NCBI GenBank assembly: GCA_905116865.2
Contig: CAJHNH020002580.1
Coordinates: 715,581-779,580, forward strand
Reading direction: 5' to 3'
DNA from: Candidula unifasciata
Lineage: Eukaryota > Mollusca > Gastropoda > Stylommatophora > Geomitridae
DNA: 64,000 nt
Shown here: positions 45,153 to 57,500 of the stretch, piece after piece
How the letters are laid out: each line of letters starts with the position of its first letter
How positions within the stretch are numbered: the stretch's first letter is position 1
Notes under the pieces: model-generated
The model's database searches: none
Seen by the model: only the letters and a program-made list of their open reading frames with translations
What the model was told of the DNA's origin: nothing
Made by a program: the position numbers and the translations under genes

Positions 45153-48100
45153 ATCAAACTGAACCATGACTAAACTGTCCGCTCAAGAAAGCATGTAACT
45201 GAACCATCACTAAACTGTCCGCTCAAGAAAGCATGTAACTGAACCATCACTAAACTGTCCGCTCAAGAAAGCATGTAACTGAACCATGACTAAACTGTCC
45301 GCTCAAGAAAGCAAGCAACTGAACCATGACTAAACTGTCCGCTCAAGAAAGCATGTAACTGAACCATGACTAAACTGTCCGCTCAAGAAAGCATGTAACT
45401 GAACCATGACTAAACTGTCCGCTCAAGAAAGCATGTAACTGAACCATGACTAAACTGTCCGCTCAAGAAAGCATGTAACTGGACCATGACTAAACTGTCC
45501 GCTCAAGAAAGCATGTAACTGAACCATGACTAAACTGTCCGCTCAAGAAAGCATGTAACTGAACCATGACTAAACTGTCCGCTCAAGAAAGCATGTAACT
45601 GAACCATGACTAAACTGTCCGCTCAAGAAAGCATGTAACTGAACCATGACTAAACTGTCCGCTCAAGAAATCATGTAACTGAACCATGACTAAACTGTCC
45701 GCTCAAGAAAGCATGTAACTGGACCATGACTAAACTGTCCGCTCAAGAAAGCATGTAACTGGACCATGACTAAACTGTCCGCTCAAGAAAGCAAGTAACT
45801 GAACGATCAGTAAATTGTCCGCTCAAGAAATCATGTAACTGAACCATGACTAAACTGTCCGCTCAAGAAAGCATGTAACTGGACCATGACTAAACTGTCC
45901 GCTCAAGAAAGCATGTAACTCGACCATGACTAAACTGTCCGCTCAAGAAAGCATGTAACTGGACCATGACTAAACTGTCCGCTCAAGAAAGCAAGTAACT
46001 GAACCATGACTAAACTGTCCGCTCAAGAAAGCATGTAACTCGACCATGACTAAACTGTCCGCTCAAGAAAGCATGTAACTGGACCATGACTAAACTGTCC
46101 GCTCAAGAAAGCAAGTAACTGAACCATCACTAAACTGTCCGCTCAAGAAAGCATGTAACTCGACCATGACTAAATTGTCCGCTCAAGAAAGCATGTAACT
46201 GGACCATGACTAAACTGTCCGCTCAAGAAAGCAAGTAACTGAACCATCACTAAACTGTCCGCTCAAGAAAGCATGTAACTCGACCATGACTAAACTGTCC
46301 GCTCAAGAAAGCATGTAACTGGAACATGACTAAATTGTCCGCTCAAGAAAGCATGTAACTGGACCATGACTAAACTGTCCGCTCAAGAAAGCATGTAACT
46401 GGACCATGACTAAACTGTCCGCTCAAGAAAGCATGTAACTGGACCATGACTAAACTGTCCGCTCAAGAAAGCAAGTAACTGAACGATCAGTAAATTGTCC
46501 GCTCAAGAAATCATGTAACTGAACCATGACTAAACTGTCCGCTCAAGAAAGCATGTAACTGGACCATGACTAAACTGTCCGCTCAAGAAAGCATGTAACT
46601 CGACCATGACTAAACTGTCCGCTCAAGAAAGCATGTAACTGGACCATGACTAAACTGTCCGCTCAAGAAAGCAAGTAACTGAACCATGACTAAACTGTCC
46701 GCTCAAGAAAGCATGTAACTCGACCATGACTAAACTGTCCGCTCAAGAAAGCATGTAACTGGACCATGACTAAACTGTCCGCTCAAGAAAGCAAGTAACT
46801 GAACCATCACTAAACTGTCCGCTCAAGAAAGCATGTAACTCGACCATGACTAAATTGTCCGCTCAAGAAAGCATGTAACTGGACCATGACTAAACTGTCC
46901 GCTCAAGAAAGCAAGTAACTGAACCATCACTAAACTGTCCGCTCAAGAAAGCATGTAACTCGACCATGACTAAACTGTCCGCTCAAGAAAGCATGTAACT
47001 GGAACATGACTAAATTGTCCGCTCAAGAAAGCATGTAACTGGACCATGACTAAACTGTCCGCTCAAGAAAGCATGTAACTGGACCATGACTAAACTGTCC
47101 GCTCAAGAAAGCATGTAACTGGACCATGACTAAACTGTCCGCTCAAGAAAGCAAGTAACTGAACGATCAGTAAATTGTCCGCTCAAGAAATCATGTAACT
47201 GAACCATGACTAAACTGTCCGCTCAAGAAAGCATGTAACTGGACCATGACTAAACTGCCCGCTCAAGAAAGCATGTAACTCGACCATGACTAAACTGTCC
47301 GCTCAAGAAAGCATGTAACTGAACCATGACTAAACTGTCCGCTCAAGAAAGCATGTAACTGAACCATGACTAAACTGTCCGCTCAAGAAAGCATGTAACT
47401 GGAACATGACTAAATTGTCCGCTCAAGAAAGCATGTAACTGGACCATGACTAAACTGTCCGCTCAAGAAAGCATGTAACTGGACCATGACTAAACTGTCC
47501 GCTCAAGAAAGCAAGTAACTGAACCATGACTAAACTGTCCGCTCAAGAAAGCATGTAACTGCACCATGACTAAACTGTCCGCTCAAGAAAGCATGTAACT
47601 GAACCATGACTAAACTGTCCGCTCAAGAAAGCATGTAACTGGACCATGACTAAACTGTCCGCTCAAGAAAGCATGTAACTCAACCATGACTAAACTGTCC
47701 GCTCAAGAAAGCATGTAACTGGACGATCAGTAAATTGTCCGCTCAAGAAAGCATGTAACTGAACGATCAGTAAATTTTCCGCTCAAGAAAGCAAGTAACT
47801 GAACCATCACTAAACTGTCCGCTCAAGAAAGCAAGTAACTGAACGATCAGTAAATTGTCCGCTCAAGAAAGCATGTAACTGAACGATCAGTAAATTGTCC
47901 GCTCAAGAAAGCATGTAACTGAACGATCAGTAAATTGTCCGCTCAAGAAAGCATGTAACTGAACGATCAGTAAATTGTCCGCTCAAGAAAGCATGTAACT
48001 GAACGATCAGTAAATTGTCCGCTCAAGAAAGCAAGTAACTGAACCATCACTAAACTGTCCGCTCAAGAAAGCAAGTAACTGAACGATCAGTAAATTGTCC

Positions 48101-49170
48101 GCTCAAGAAAGCAAGTAACTGAACGATCAGTAAATTGTCCGCTCAAGAAAGCATGTAACTGGACCATGACTAAACTGTCCGCTCAAGAAAGCATGTAACT
48201 GAACGATCAGTAAACTGTCCGCTCAAGAAAGCATGTAACTGAACGATCAGTAAATTGTCCGCTCAAGAAAGCATGTAACTGAACGATCAGTAAATTGTCC
48301 GCTCAAGAAAGCATGTAACTGAACGATCAGTAAATTGTCCGCTCAAGAAAGCATGTAACTGAACGATCAGTAAACTGTCCGCTCAAGAAAGCAAGTAACT
48401 GAACGATCAGTAAATTGTCCGCTCAAGAAAGCATGTAACTGAACCATCAGTAAACTGTCCGCTCAAGAAAGCAAGTAACTGAACCATCACTAAACTGTCC
48501 GCTCAAGAAAGCAAGTAACTGAACGATCAGTAAACTGTCCGCTCAAGAAAGCAAGTAACTGAACGATCAGTAAATTGTACGCTCAAGAAAGCAAGTAACT
48601 GAACGATCAGTAAACTGTCCGCTCAAGAAAGCAAGTAACTGAACGATCAGTAAATTGTACGCTCAAGAAAGCATGTAACTGAAACATCACTAAACTGTCC
48701 GCTCAAGAAAGCAAGTAACTGAACCATCACTAAATTGTCCGCTCAAGAAAGCATGTAACTGAAAAATCACTAAATTGTTCGCTCAAGAAAGCATGGACCT
48801 GAAAAATTACAAAATTGTCCGCTCAAGAAAACAAGTAACTGAACCATCACTAAACTGTCCGCTCAAGAAAGGAAGTAACTGAACCATCACTAAATTACCG
48901 CTCAAGAAAGGATGTAACTAAAAAATCACTAAATTGTCCGCTCAAAAAAACATGTAACTGAAAAATCACAAAACTGTCCGATCAAGAAAACATGTAACTG
49001 AACCATCACTAAATTGTCCGCTCAAGAAAACATGTAACTGAACCATCACTAAACTGTCCGCTCAAGAATGTATGTAACTGAACCAACACTAAACTGTCCG
49101 CTCAGGAAAACATGTAACTGAACCATAACTAAACTGTCCGCTCAAGAAAGCATGTAACTGAACCATCCGA
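45153..49170 (+). repeat. 40-bp satellite, about 100 units, with a 680-bp higher-order repeat
   Basis: The unit contains GAACCATGACTAAACTGTCC and GCTCAAGAAAGCATGTAACT. A marker unit (GAACGATCAGTAAATTGTCC followed by TCATG) recurs at 45801, 46481 and 47161, exactly 680 bases (17 units) apart. The first two 680-base blocks agree unit by unit in their variants (GG, CG or GA at the unit start; GCAAG or GCATG; TAAAC or TAAAT). The third block follows for about three units and then diverges. From about 48660 to the right edge the units decay with substitutions and single-base deletions. Confidence 0.97.
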
Positions 49171-49384
49171 GTCCGTGAAAGAAATGATACTTTCAGACAG
49201 TGAGAACAAAGCCTTGCACCATATTCCTTGAGATCCTGAAGATTGGATGACTAGATAATTTCGTCATAACTATCAACACATGCACTACACTTAAATGACC
49301 TGGTGTGAAATTAAGACAGCGACCAAGAAGAAAACAGACTGATAACACTAATGACATTCTACATCCACCTAATCAACCGACATG
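49171..49384. other. Unassigned stretch right of the satellite
   Basis: Nothing recognised. Confidence 0.35.
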
Positions 49385-49710
49385 GTCTAACAGCTAGATG
49401 CTCGCCTTCGGATCAAAATGTCGTGGGTTCGTGGCGACGATGATAAAATTCTTCTTCTTTTTCTTCTTCGCGTTCCCCAGCTGTAAACTCTGGCTGGAAG
49501 TTCTGGTTGTTCGTCCACTTCTGGACTGCAGTCCTGTTCCAGAACCTGAGTGTTGCGTGCGCGTCCGTTAAACAGATCTGCCTCATTTGTATGCAGACTG
49601 CTGGTACCTTGCATCTCAGGCAGATGCCCTCCGACTTCAAACGAAGCTCCTAATTAGTCTACTCCTACGACATGCTTTTGGGTAGGCAGCCGGTCTATAT
49701 TCAGTATTTT
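49385..49710 (+). mobile_element. Long SINE: tRNA-like head plus family C body
   Basis: The head carries TCTAACAGCTAGATGCTCGC (A-box-like) and GTGGGTTCGTGGCGAC (B-box-like) about 45 bases apart. A TTC-rich junction (49450-49470) leads into the family C body: CCCAGCTGTAAACTCTGGC, GTTCGTCCACTTCTGGACTG, CAGGCAGATGCCCTCCGACT, CTACGACATGCTTTTGGG. It is the most complete family C copy here and shows the family is tRNA-derived. Confidence 0.75.
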
Positions 49711-51145
49711 ACTTCCAGTTGTCAAAGACTACAGAAGGTATCTCATGCGGGAGATGTAAGTATGCTATGTGACCAACGGCTATAACACGAGGCATCGTCG
49801 CAGCTCTGAAGCCAACAATGTCCAGAAACCAATGAAGGAATACACAAACTCGTGTAAGAAAATACATAACCTGTACACACATGTAAGCAATGCTTCGCCC
49901 ATTATGACTAAAGTTATACGACGCCATAAGCAACGGTGAACATATACTAAACGATTCCGAAAATACATTTTGTAAAACAATTTCACGGATAATTTGTGTT
50001 TTCAACAACTCTGGAAAAACAAACGATAATTCCAATATAACGTATAACTGAGAAGCGTTCATTTCACATCAAGGCAGCGTTAATTTGTAACATAATATAT
50101 ATGGGCCAATAAGCATGACGATTCTAACGAGTTATCACTATTGAAATGCGTATCTTAACGGGGAACTCATGCCTCATGGGTAAAATTTAAAGCTGATTTC
50201 TCAGCTGCTAACATCTAAAATGATTAACACAGGAGAAGTGTGTCTAACTTCTGATAATAATTTCTTCAGTCTGGGGTGTGAGATACTAGTAGTACTTCTG
50301 GTGAGGTGACCGTCGTGTTCTTCTTAGGTCAGTCACCACCACTGAGCTATGTCTGGCACTCAGCTTTCTCCTGTGGCTCCCAGCAACAGTCAGCATGTGA
50401 AAGCGCCCCCCCCCCCCCCCCCCCACGCACCCGGACAACAGCTTTGACGGACTGACTAAACCACAGAGGGTAGCCGACCTGGTTCTAAATCAGTCGGTGA
50501 TTGGGATATGCCTTCCCTACGTGCAAAGACTGGACAGCAGATTGAGTGGATGAAACCGCTTTTTGGTTAAAAGAGAAGGCGTTTACCAGCAGGCTCTCTA
50601 AAGAGCTTCGAGCAAGGCAGGGCACTTAAGACGCTTTGGTCATCCGCTGCATCTAGGTCCATTTCCAGTTGTCTTGACACTGTCCTGCCATTGGATCGAG
50701 ATGGACACAGGCGAGAGAGTGAGATCGACGAATTGCGCAACCCTTCCTCACTTAAACTTAAGTCCTTGCGCAAGTCACTTTCATCCAGCTATCAATAATC
50801 ACCCACCTTCGTAATCATAATAATTGATCACTATTACTTTGGATGAAAGTGATGTCCATCACTCGTGATGGACGAACGACAATATCCTAAGTAACTACTG
50901 CTCAGGTGCGACTGGTCTAAATAGAGCGGTAATCGTCTGCTCGCCAGTTGTTTAATTCTGGTTGTTGCAAAAACAGGATTCACAACTGACTATATCTAAT
51001 GTGCTGAGCTCTTCCTATCCAACAATATATCACTCACTGTACCTCGTCTATCTATACAACTGTAAACATTAAAAAGTGAGAAACAAAATTAAGGTCCCTT
51101 TTCCTCGCCTTTAGGCTATAGGGCATACAAGGCTAGACTTATATC
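49711..51145. other. Unassigned stretch with a C19 tract
   Basis: C19 at 50406-50424. The minus frames 49709-50062 (117 residues) and 50567-50773 (68 residues) show no recognised domain. The second (SRSNGRTVSRQLEMDLDAAD) has a plausible protein-like composition and could be a decayed repeat or exon, but I cannot support either. Confidence 0.35.
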
Positions 51146-51245
51146 TTTATAGACCACTCGGCACAAGATGGATGATGTGGTCAGCATCACGCCGGCCGCC
51201 TTTACTTTCCGGGACTGCACCCCGTACCCACTCAAAATTGTAAAC
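51146..51245 (-). mobile_element. SINE family B fragment, minus strand
   Basis: GATGTGGTCAGCATCACGCC, GGCCGCCTTTACTTTCC and CGTACCCACTCAAAATTG match the reversed family B body at 17325. Confidence 0.75.
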
Positions 51246-51289
51246 ATGTCTCCATTAAAGACACTTGAGACCAGGCGTGATGAAAATAA

Positions 51290-51445
51290 TGCTGGCGTAC
51301 AACATGAAAATTTAAACATCAAAGGGCAGGGGGAGACCTAGAAGAATATGCAAGGAATAGCTGCCATCTTAAGACATCACAACATCACAGCATACCAAGC
51401 ACCCGAGCGCACCGTGGCTCGGTTACCTATTATCTGTTAAAATGC
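51290..51445 (+). pseudogene. LINE C-terminal fragment, frameshifted
   Basis: One frame reads KGRGRPRRICKE. After a shift another reads IAAILRHHNITAYQAPERTV. Together they parallel the RPRR.W.DDI...LRRH..TAYQ region seen at 42560 and 9095. Only this short terminal piece is present. Confidence 0.6.
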
Positions 51446-51476
51446 AACGCCTGGCGTCACAAATAAAATACTAGAC

Positions 51477-51955
51477 CAGGGGTTCTCAAACTGGGTGCTG
51501 CGGCACCTAGGGGTTCCGTGGGCATATGCCAGGAGTGCCACAGCAATAATCAAGAATGTTTCTAAATCTGCTTGATATCAGCGAAGACAGCAGTTTAAAT
51601 AAGAAATACCGTTAAGGAAGCCAAGAAAAGTTCTGCATGCAGTTGTATTCAGAAGACAATGCTATTGACAAGACTACAGTGCATTCTCAACGTATGCTTA
51701 CATAAAAGTACAGTTATAGGAGCAACCTTCAAATGATCTGAGAGTACAGTTAATTAAACTTACCAAAAAACATTATGAAAAAAAAATTTTTTGTATGCGT
51801 CGTAACAGTTTCTTTAATCACATTAAAGACAAATGAACATTTCATTTGCACTTTTTTTCCCCTAAGCATTCAAACTGCTTTAAAGAAAAGTGTACTGCGA
51901 AAAAAAAAAATTTCTGACAAGGGTGCTGCGGCGAAAACAAGTTTGAAAAATGCTG
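51477..51955. mobile_element. hAT-type MITE, 479 bp
   Basis: The left end is CAGGGGTTCTCAAACTGGGT; the right end in reverse complement is CAGCATTTTTCAAACTTGTT. Both run into GGTGCTGCGGC-type subterminal sequence. It is flanked by the perfect 8-bp direct repeat TACTAGAC (51469-51476 and 51956-51963). The interior has no transposase. The frame at 51775-51975 crosses the end of the element and is not a gene. Confidence 0.87.
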
Positions 51956-51963
51956 TACTAGAC

Positions 51964-52892
51964 AACAGAAAATGATGAAAACAGATAGCTAAGAGCAAAC
52001 TAAAGAGAGACTCAAAAAACGAACTCTTTAAGTACTCTTTTTTTCTAAACGCAAATGTATTAGGCTCTCATCCTTATTATCGTCACTGTTTAATCTTCCT
52101 TTAAACAAAATGACAGAACGATAGTTGTGTGGTTTACAGCTAGGCTGCGACACCTACATCTTTTTGCTGCACACATCTGATTTAAGAAAAAACATAGCCG
52201 TATTATACGAGGTGTATATTATTTTTCAACCCTGCGGCCAGTAATAAAACTCTTCATAATCAGAACACGCAAAGTAAACGCGCTCTACGAGAGGTCACAA
52301 CAAATGTGTCCAGATATTCACAAGTAAGTATGCAACCAGCACAACACAAGAGGAAGATCAACAAGCTAACAAGTGAAGACAACAAGCACGTGTATAAACA
52401 AGGCGAACGGTAATTGGATTATTTCCGGCGAAACGCTGTTTCAAAATGTAGAACCACGCACATATTTTTGCAATATCTCAATACAGTTAGAGTGAGAGAG
52501 GATATCAGAGTGTTCACAGGCAAGGTGCAGAGATTTCAAAATTTATGAGGACGGTTACATATTTTGGTCCATGTCACTATTCCGGGTCCTATCCCGCCCA
52601 TTTACACACTACCCAACTTTTAATTCATACTTGATCAGCTAAGTCGACCTGCTAAGATTAGAGGGGTGTCGCCGTGGCTGTGTTCGTTGAGCGTCATTTT
52701 ATGACACACATTTGCGACCTCAGGACGTCGAAAACTCACTCTCCCGTGACGTGCCTATAATACAGCAAGTTAGCCATTTTTACGACCCCATAGAATCTAC
52801 AACTAGGCCTAACCACGGCCTTCTCTGTTAATATATAGCTCAAGATGAGCGTGGCCTAACTCAAACCCCATTCGCGACAAACTGAAACTAGG
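51964..52892. other. Unassigned stretch
   Basis: 52665-52800 contains GTGTCGCCGTGGCTGTGTTC and a downstream GACCCCATAGAATCTACAAC phrase, reminiscent of a SINE head and a family C end (compare 42355-42373), probably a decayed SINE. Nothing else recognised. Confidence 0.4.
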
Positions 52893-54943
52893 TGTGACGA
52901 GCTGGTCTGGACAGCTGTTTCCTCCCTTAAAAAAAAAAGTGCTTTGTTTAAATAATATAATTACCAAAGTTCTAAACATTTCTTTATTGCTTTTTATTAG
53001 CATATTAATACTTAATTAATTAAGAAGTTAAAAGGCGATTGGGTAGTGCAAGGGATAACTCAAGAGTTACTTCCCCCTTTCTCGGACTTTCTATTTCCTT
53101 TTTCAAACAGAACACTTGGTAAGCTATACGGTTCTCTGTCTGCTTATGACTCAGCAGTATATGTGTGTGTTTGAATTCCCTACCAGGGGTGAGTGAATAA
53201 AATTAGTGTAATATGATTTATTGCTACTATTCCTCTGAATTAATTTTATCTGCTAAATTCTGAAATTTGATGCCCACATGGCTCAGAAACCATGATAAAT
53301 TTCTTTATCCTTACTAACCACGTTTATAATCTAGTATATACATGTATGCAAACATATGATCTATTTGATGACTGAATTAATGTTTATTTGATACTAAAAA
53401 CGTGCATTGGTATTTTTAATTATTATAATTATATTAATTAGGTGAGGATTATGTCCTCATGTAAAATCTCGGCCAGTTCCAGTTTCCAGCATAGTGAGAC
53501 AATTAAAAAAAGAATGAAGTGTATATTCATTATACCTAATCCCTACTAAGTTGATTTCACCTCATGGGGATATTAGCTTGATAAATCACTGTATGGCTTT
53601 AATTTAGATTTAGTCCAGATAATTCTGAGACTGGTTTAAGAGCTTGAAAAGTGAATAACACAGTGAGGCTGAATTTAATATTCACACTGTCAGAGAAGAA
53701 GAAGAGAGATGTATGGCCCATGCTTGTAATTATTATTATTGTATATATATTTCCCTATTACTAGGAATACCTTTCAGTTTACAGCAGGTGGCCTTACAAT
53801 TTTAATAATTATATTTCACCCCTCACAACTTCTAAACTCTGCTGACTAAGATGTCATCACACATGTGGATTTAGATTTAAACTGGAGTGAGTGTTGTATA
53901 TTTTATGTTAATACTGTGACAGATAGAAAGCCCATTGTCATCTTTGATTGTATTTTAACATCTATCCCAGCACCCAGTTATATTGAGGGAGATATGTTAA
54001 TCCTATTTGTTTTCAAACAGTGCAAAGCACCTGTTATGAGTTTCTGGCCTGTGTAAACTCACTCCCTGATTCTCATTCTTTGTGATGTGAACCAAGTGGT
54101 TGAAATGAGAATGTTGTGAAATGTGACTGTGTGTGTAAGCATGTTAACCCCTCACTATTGTAAAGAAATCAGAATAATTCACACTGATGAATGTCCTTTC
54201 TTATTGTGTGATGTAAACTCTTGTGCTTGAGAGTATTCATGAAACTGATGTTTCCTAAATATTTCCCCATCAGGATTATGGACCATGTTCTGTAAACATT
54301 CCCATTCTATACCAGTAGAATGTGAACACCTGTTACTATCCTACTCCATATATATGTGTGTAGTGTAACAGTTTAAAGACTGGAGGTATTGTTGTCTCCA
54401 GTTAGAACTTTCCTGACTGTTTGTATAAGGACTGTTCTATTGTTCTAGTTCCAGATGGTAGATCCAATTGGTAGTTCCAGGTGGGAGTGTCAAAAGTAAA
54501 TCCAAGCTTAGCTGCAGATGCCCGATTGTCTGGACTGGACTGGAAGATTCGGCCTGCCTGGTGTGTTTCCAAAGCTTAGTCAGAAGCTGACCAAAAGAAA
54601 CCTAAGCTACAGCTAAGTGGACAGATTTGTCTACTAACCTTATATAACAGGACATTTGATTATTACCCTGAATTCCAATTCTAAATAAATGTTAGTTTTA
54701 ATGTTCCTACAGTTTTATGGAGTTTCATTTTAACTGAAATAGTTGTGTGTCAGTGAACTTTAATACATTTAAACATACAATTTATTAACAGTAGGGAATA
54801 AGATGTGGGCAAACCCCGAATCCTCTCATTTAACCAGCAAGGCTGGGGTTAATACAAGACTGTATGAAGTTTCACTGTTTGTAGTTCCCTCTGTAAATTG
54901 CACATAGTGCAGTCGCTAGTTTAAAGCGAATTTACCCGCCACA
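52893..54943 (+). mobile_element. Solo LTR, 2051 bp, 5-bp target duplication
   Basis: It begins TGTGACGAGCTGGTCTGGAC and ends TTTACCCGCCACA (TG...CA), flanked by the direct repeat CTAGG (52888-52892 and 54944-54948). A second copy lies at 59728-61867 with similar sequence throughout. A TATATAA box at 54641-54647 and AATAAA at 54684-54689 suggest promoter and polyadenylation signals near the 3' part, on the plus strand. There is no gag or pol. A short non-autonomous element is an alternative, but the termini and 5-bp duplication favour an unusually long LTR. Confidence 0.82.
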
Positions 54944-54948
54944 CTAGG

Positions 54949-55548
54949 TCCCACGAGACAGTACATTCTACGTGTCGCCGCAGACACGATAGTTTACCCT
55001 CTGCAATTAACTCATTTCTTAAGCAAAATCCTAGAGGGATGTTATGTAACCACCAACGGACACTAATACTATATACTAAGTCGCTCAGAAAAGCCACTGT
55101 GTACCTGTCCGCGTATTCTCTCGCATGTGTCTGTCATTTGTATATGAGGTGGCACGTGTGCTTATGTTCAAGTATATATTCACGCGAGTGAATGCCTTTA
55201 TACATCTGTGTAGGTATAAGTAGTTAAACACGCATATACAGCCTGCGCGTGTTTATGTGAATGCGCGCGTGTGTGTATGAGTATGCCTTTGTGTATGTGA
55301 ATTCGCGTGTGTGCATAAATGTTTTTGCATGCATCCATGTATGAATAAATACTCCCACGTGTGTCTCGTATTATTTTAATGAAACATTGAGGGACAAATC
55401 ATCTGATTTGCACTGGTACAGGAACAGAACAAGTGTGGGGAAACCCGACTGCAGTGAAGTTGAAACCTCCACTAAGACTAAGACTAAGATATGTTGTCTA
55501 CTGCATGCGCACATGTGCAAGTGTATAGGCGTGTATGCATGCATGTGT

Positions 55549-55551
<3 letters not shown>
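54949..55551. other. Unassigned stretch, GT/TATG-rich
   Basis: Loose GTGTGTAT, TATGTGAA and GCGCGTGT words from about 55130 to 55370. No gene. Confidence 0.45.

Positions 55552-55611
<60 letters not shown>
55552..55611. repeat. TA microsatellite, about 30 units
   Basis: Uninterrupted TA followed by degenerate GTGTAT-rich DNA to 55720. Confidence 0.96.
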
Positions 55612-55613
<2 letters not shown>

Positions 55614-55889
55614 GTGTATATGCGCGTATTTTTGTATGTGCTTCCTTGCGTGTATATGTGTGTGTGTATGGACAACCTTTTTATGCGTGCATCCGCATGT
55701 GTGTGTGTGAGCATGTACATGTCTGTATGCGTGCCGTACATACCTACGTGAAAACTTTCCCAGAAAGAAAGAAAAACTAAATCTGCGTCTGAGAATAGGT
55801 GTGTTGTGGACTATGTTGTATGTTATGGTGTGTGGTGTGCGTCACACCGACCGTGCCTTAATATTTCTGTATTGACGTGTAACTTAGCG

Positions 55890-55937
55890 TGTGTTTGTGT
55901 ATGTGTGTGTGTGTGTGAGAGAGCTCTCTCCCTCCCC

Positions 55938-55968
<31 letters not shown>

Positions 55969-56083
55969 TCTCTCTCTGCTTGTGTGTCTGTGTGTGAGCG
56001 ACTGTGATCGTGGGACCATGTTCGGTGAATGTGTCGTGGTGATTCTATGTGACGGTTAGTCACTCTCACTCTCTCTCTGTCTC

Positions 56084-56125
<42 letters not shown>

Positions 56126-56212
56126 AGCGACTGTGATCGTGGGACCATGTTCGGTAATTGTGTCGTGGTGATTCTATGTGACGGTTAGTCACTCTCACTC
56201 TCTCTCTGTCTC

Positions 56213-56255
<43 letters not shown>

Positions 56256-56300
56256 CTGTGTGTTTGTGTCTGTGTGTGTCAGCGACTGTTATCATGTGAC
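55890..56300. repeat. Tandem unit of about 130 bp with embedded CT and GT microsatellites
   Basis: The unique core GTGAGCGACTGTGATCGTGG, then GACCATGTTCGGT and GTGACGGTTAGTCACTCTCA, occurs at about 55993 and 56122. A more diverged third core (TCAGCGACTGTTATCATGTG) lies at about 56278. CT/GT repeats of varying length separate the cores, so microsatellites are co-amplified with unique sequence. Confidence 0.88.
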
Positions 56301-57044
56301 CAAGCTCGGTTAATGCGACGGTGTGGTTCTGTGTGACTGGTACAGTCTGTGCGTGTGTGTGTGCGTGTTTTGGAAGCGTGTGCAAGTGAGTGTATTAGTG
56401 TGAAAATGCCCTACGATAAGCCAGGAACGAGAGAAATCACAGACAGAGATACAAAGAGACAGACACACAGACAGTGAAAAATGACAATGAAGTAAGAGAG
56501 TGAACCACTCCTGTCACGCTTATGTCTGACTTCCGGCACCCCACTGCCACATGACTGTTGCTGGCAAACATCAATATTGTGCTCTGTCATGTTGGATAGC
56601 TGAGTACTTTTCACTGCCAGACATTAGGGCAATAAATCAACCAAGCACCCAGACATATACAGCAGTGTCATTCGTCTCCACGCACACATAAACACACACG
56701 CCCACATTGAAATACAGATTCGCGCGAGGATGCAAAAGCTCTCACACACACACACACATACACATACACACTCACAAAAATATAAAAACATGCTAACATA
56801 CACCCACACACACACACACACACACTCACACTAATAAATATATATCAATGTTCGGAATATGTATATTACATTATTTATCCGTTGTCTTTACACAAATGCA
56901 CACGGCTCTTTACTAATGTTCCTCTTTATTTTCTTTCTCGTTCTTCTCATTAGAATTCTAAGCAGAAGTTTAGTGACACTGTTGATCAGGTTTAACAGAT
57001 TCATCACATTCAATTGTTACTGGCCTCATGGTAAAGAAATAAAC
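56301..57044. other. Unassigned stretch with CA repeats
   Basis: CA repeats at 56740-56762 and 56804-56826. No gene recognised. Confidence 0.5.
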
Positions 57045-57500
57045 AGTCATACTGATCAAACAAAATCTGGCCACTTCTGAGAGACTGAAACATTGTCTTA
57101 AAGTCGTACTGATCGAACCAAATCTGGCCACTTCTGAGAGACTGAAACACTGTCTTAAAGTCGTACTGATCGAACCAAATCTGGCCACTTCTGAGAGACT
57201 GAAACATTGTCTTAAAGTCGTACTGATCGAACCAAATCTGGCCACTTCTGAGAGACTGAAACATTGTCTTAAAGTCGTACTGATCGAACCAAATCTGGCC
57301 ACTTCTGAGAGACTGAAACATTGTCTAAAGTCGTACTGATCGAACCAAATCTGGCCACTTCTGAGAGACTGAAACATTGTCTTAAAGTCGTACTGATCGA
57401 ACCAAATCTGGCCACTTCTGAGAGACTGAAACATTGTCTTAAAGTCGTACTGATCGAACCAAATCTGGCCACTTCTGAGAGACTGAAACATTGTCTTAAA
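57045..57500. repeat. 57-bp minisatellite, 8 units
   Basis: The unit contains ACTGATCGAACCAAATCTGG, CCACTTCTGAGAGACTGAAA and CATTGTCTTAAAGTCGT. One unit (ending at about 57332) lacks one T and breaks the 19-residue minus-strand repeat frame. The first unit is the most diverged. Not coding. Confidence 0.95.

Noticed and set aside
45153..49170. Possible CRISPR-like array
   Set aside because: There is no distinct repeat and variable spacer; every 40-bp unit is the same sequence with point variants, and the context is eukaryotic.
50567..50773. Short minus-strand peptide with plausible composition
   Set aside because: 68 residues, no recognised family, surrounded by unassigned repeat-like DNA.
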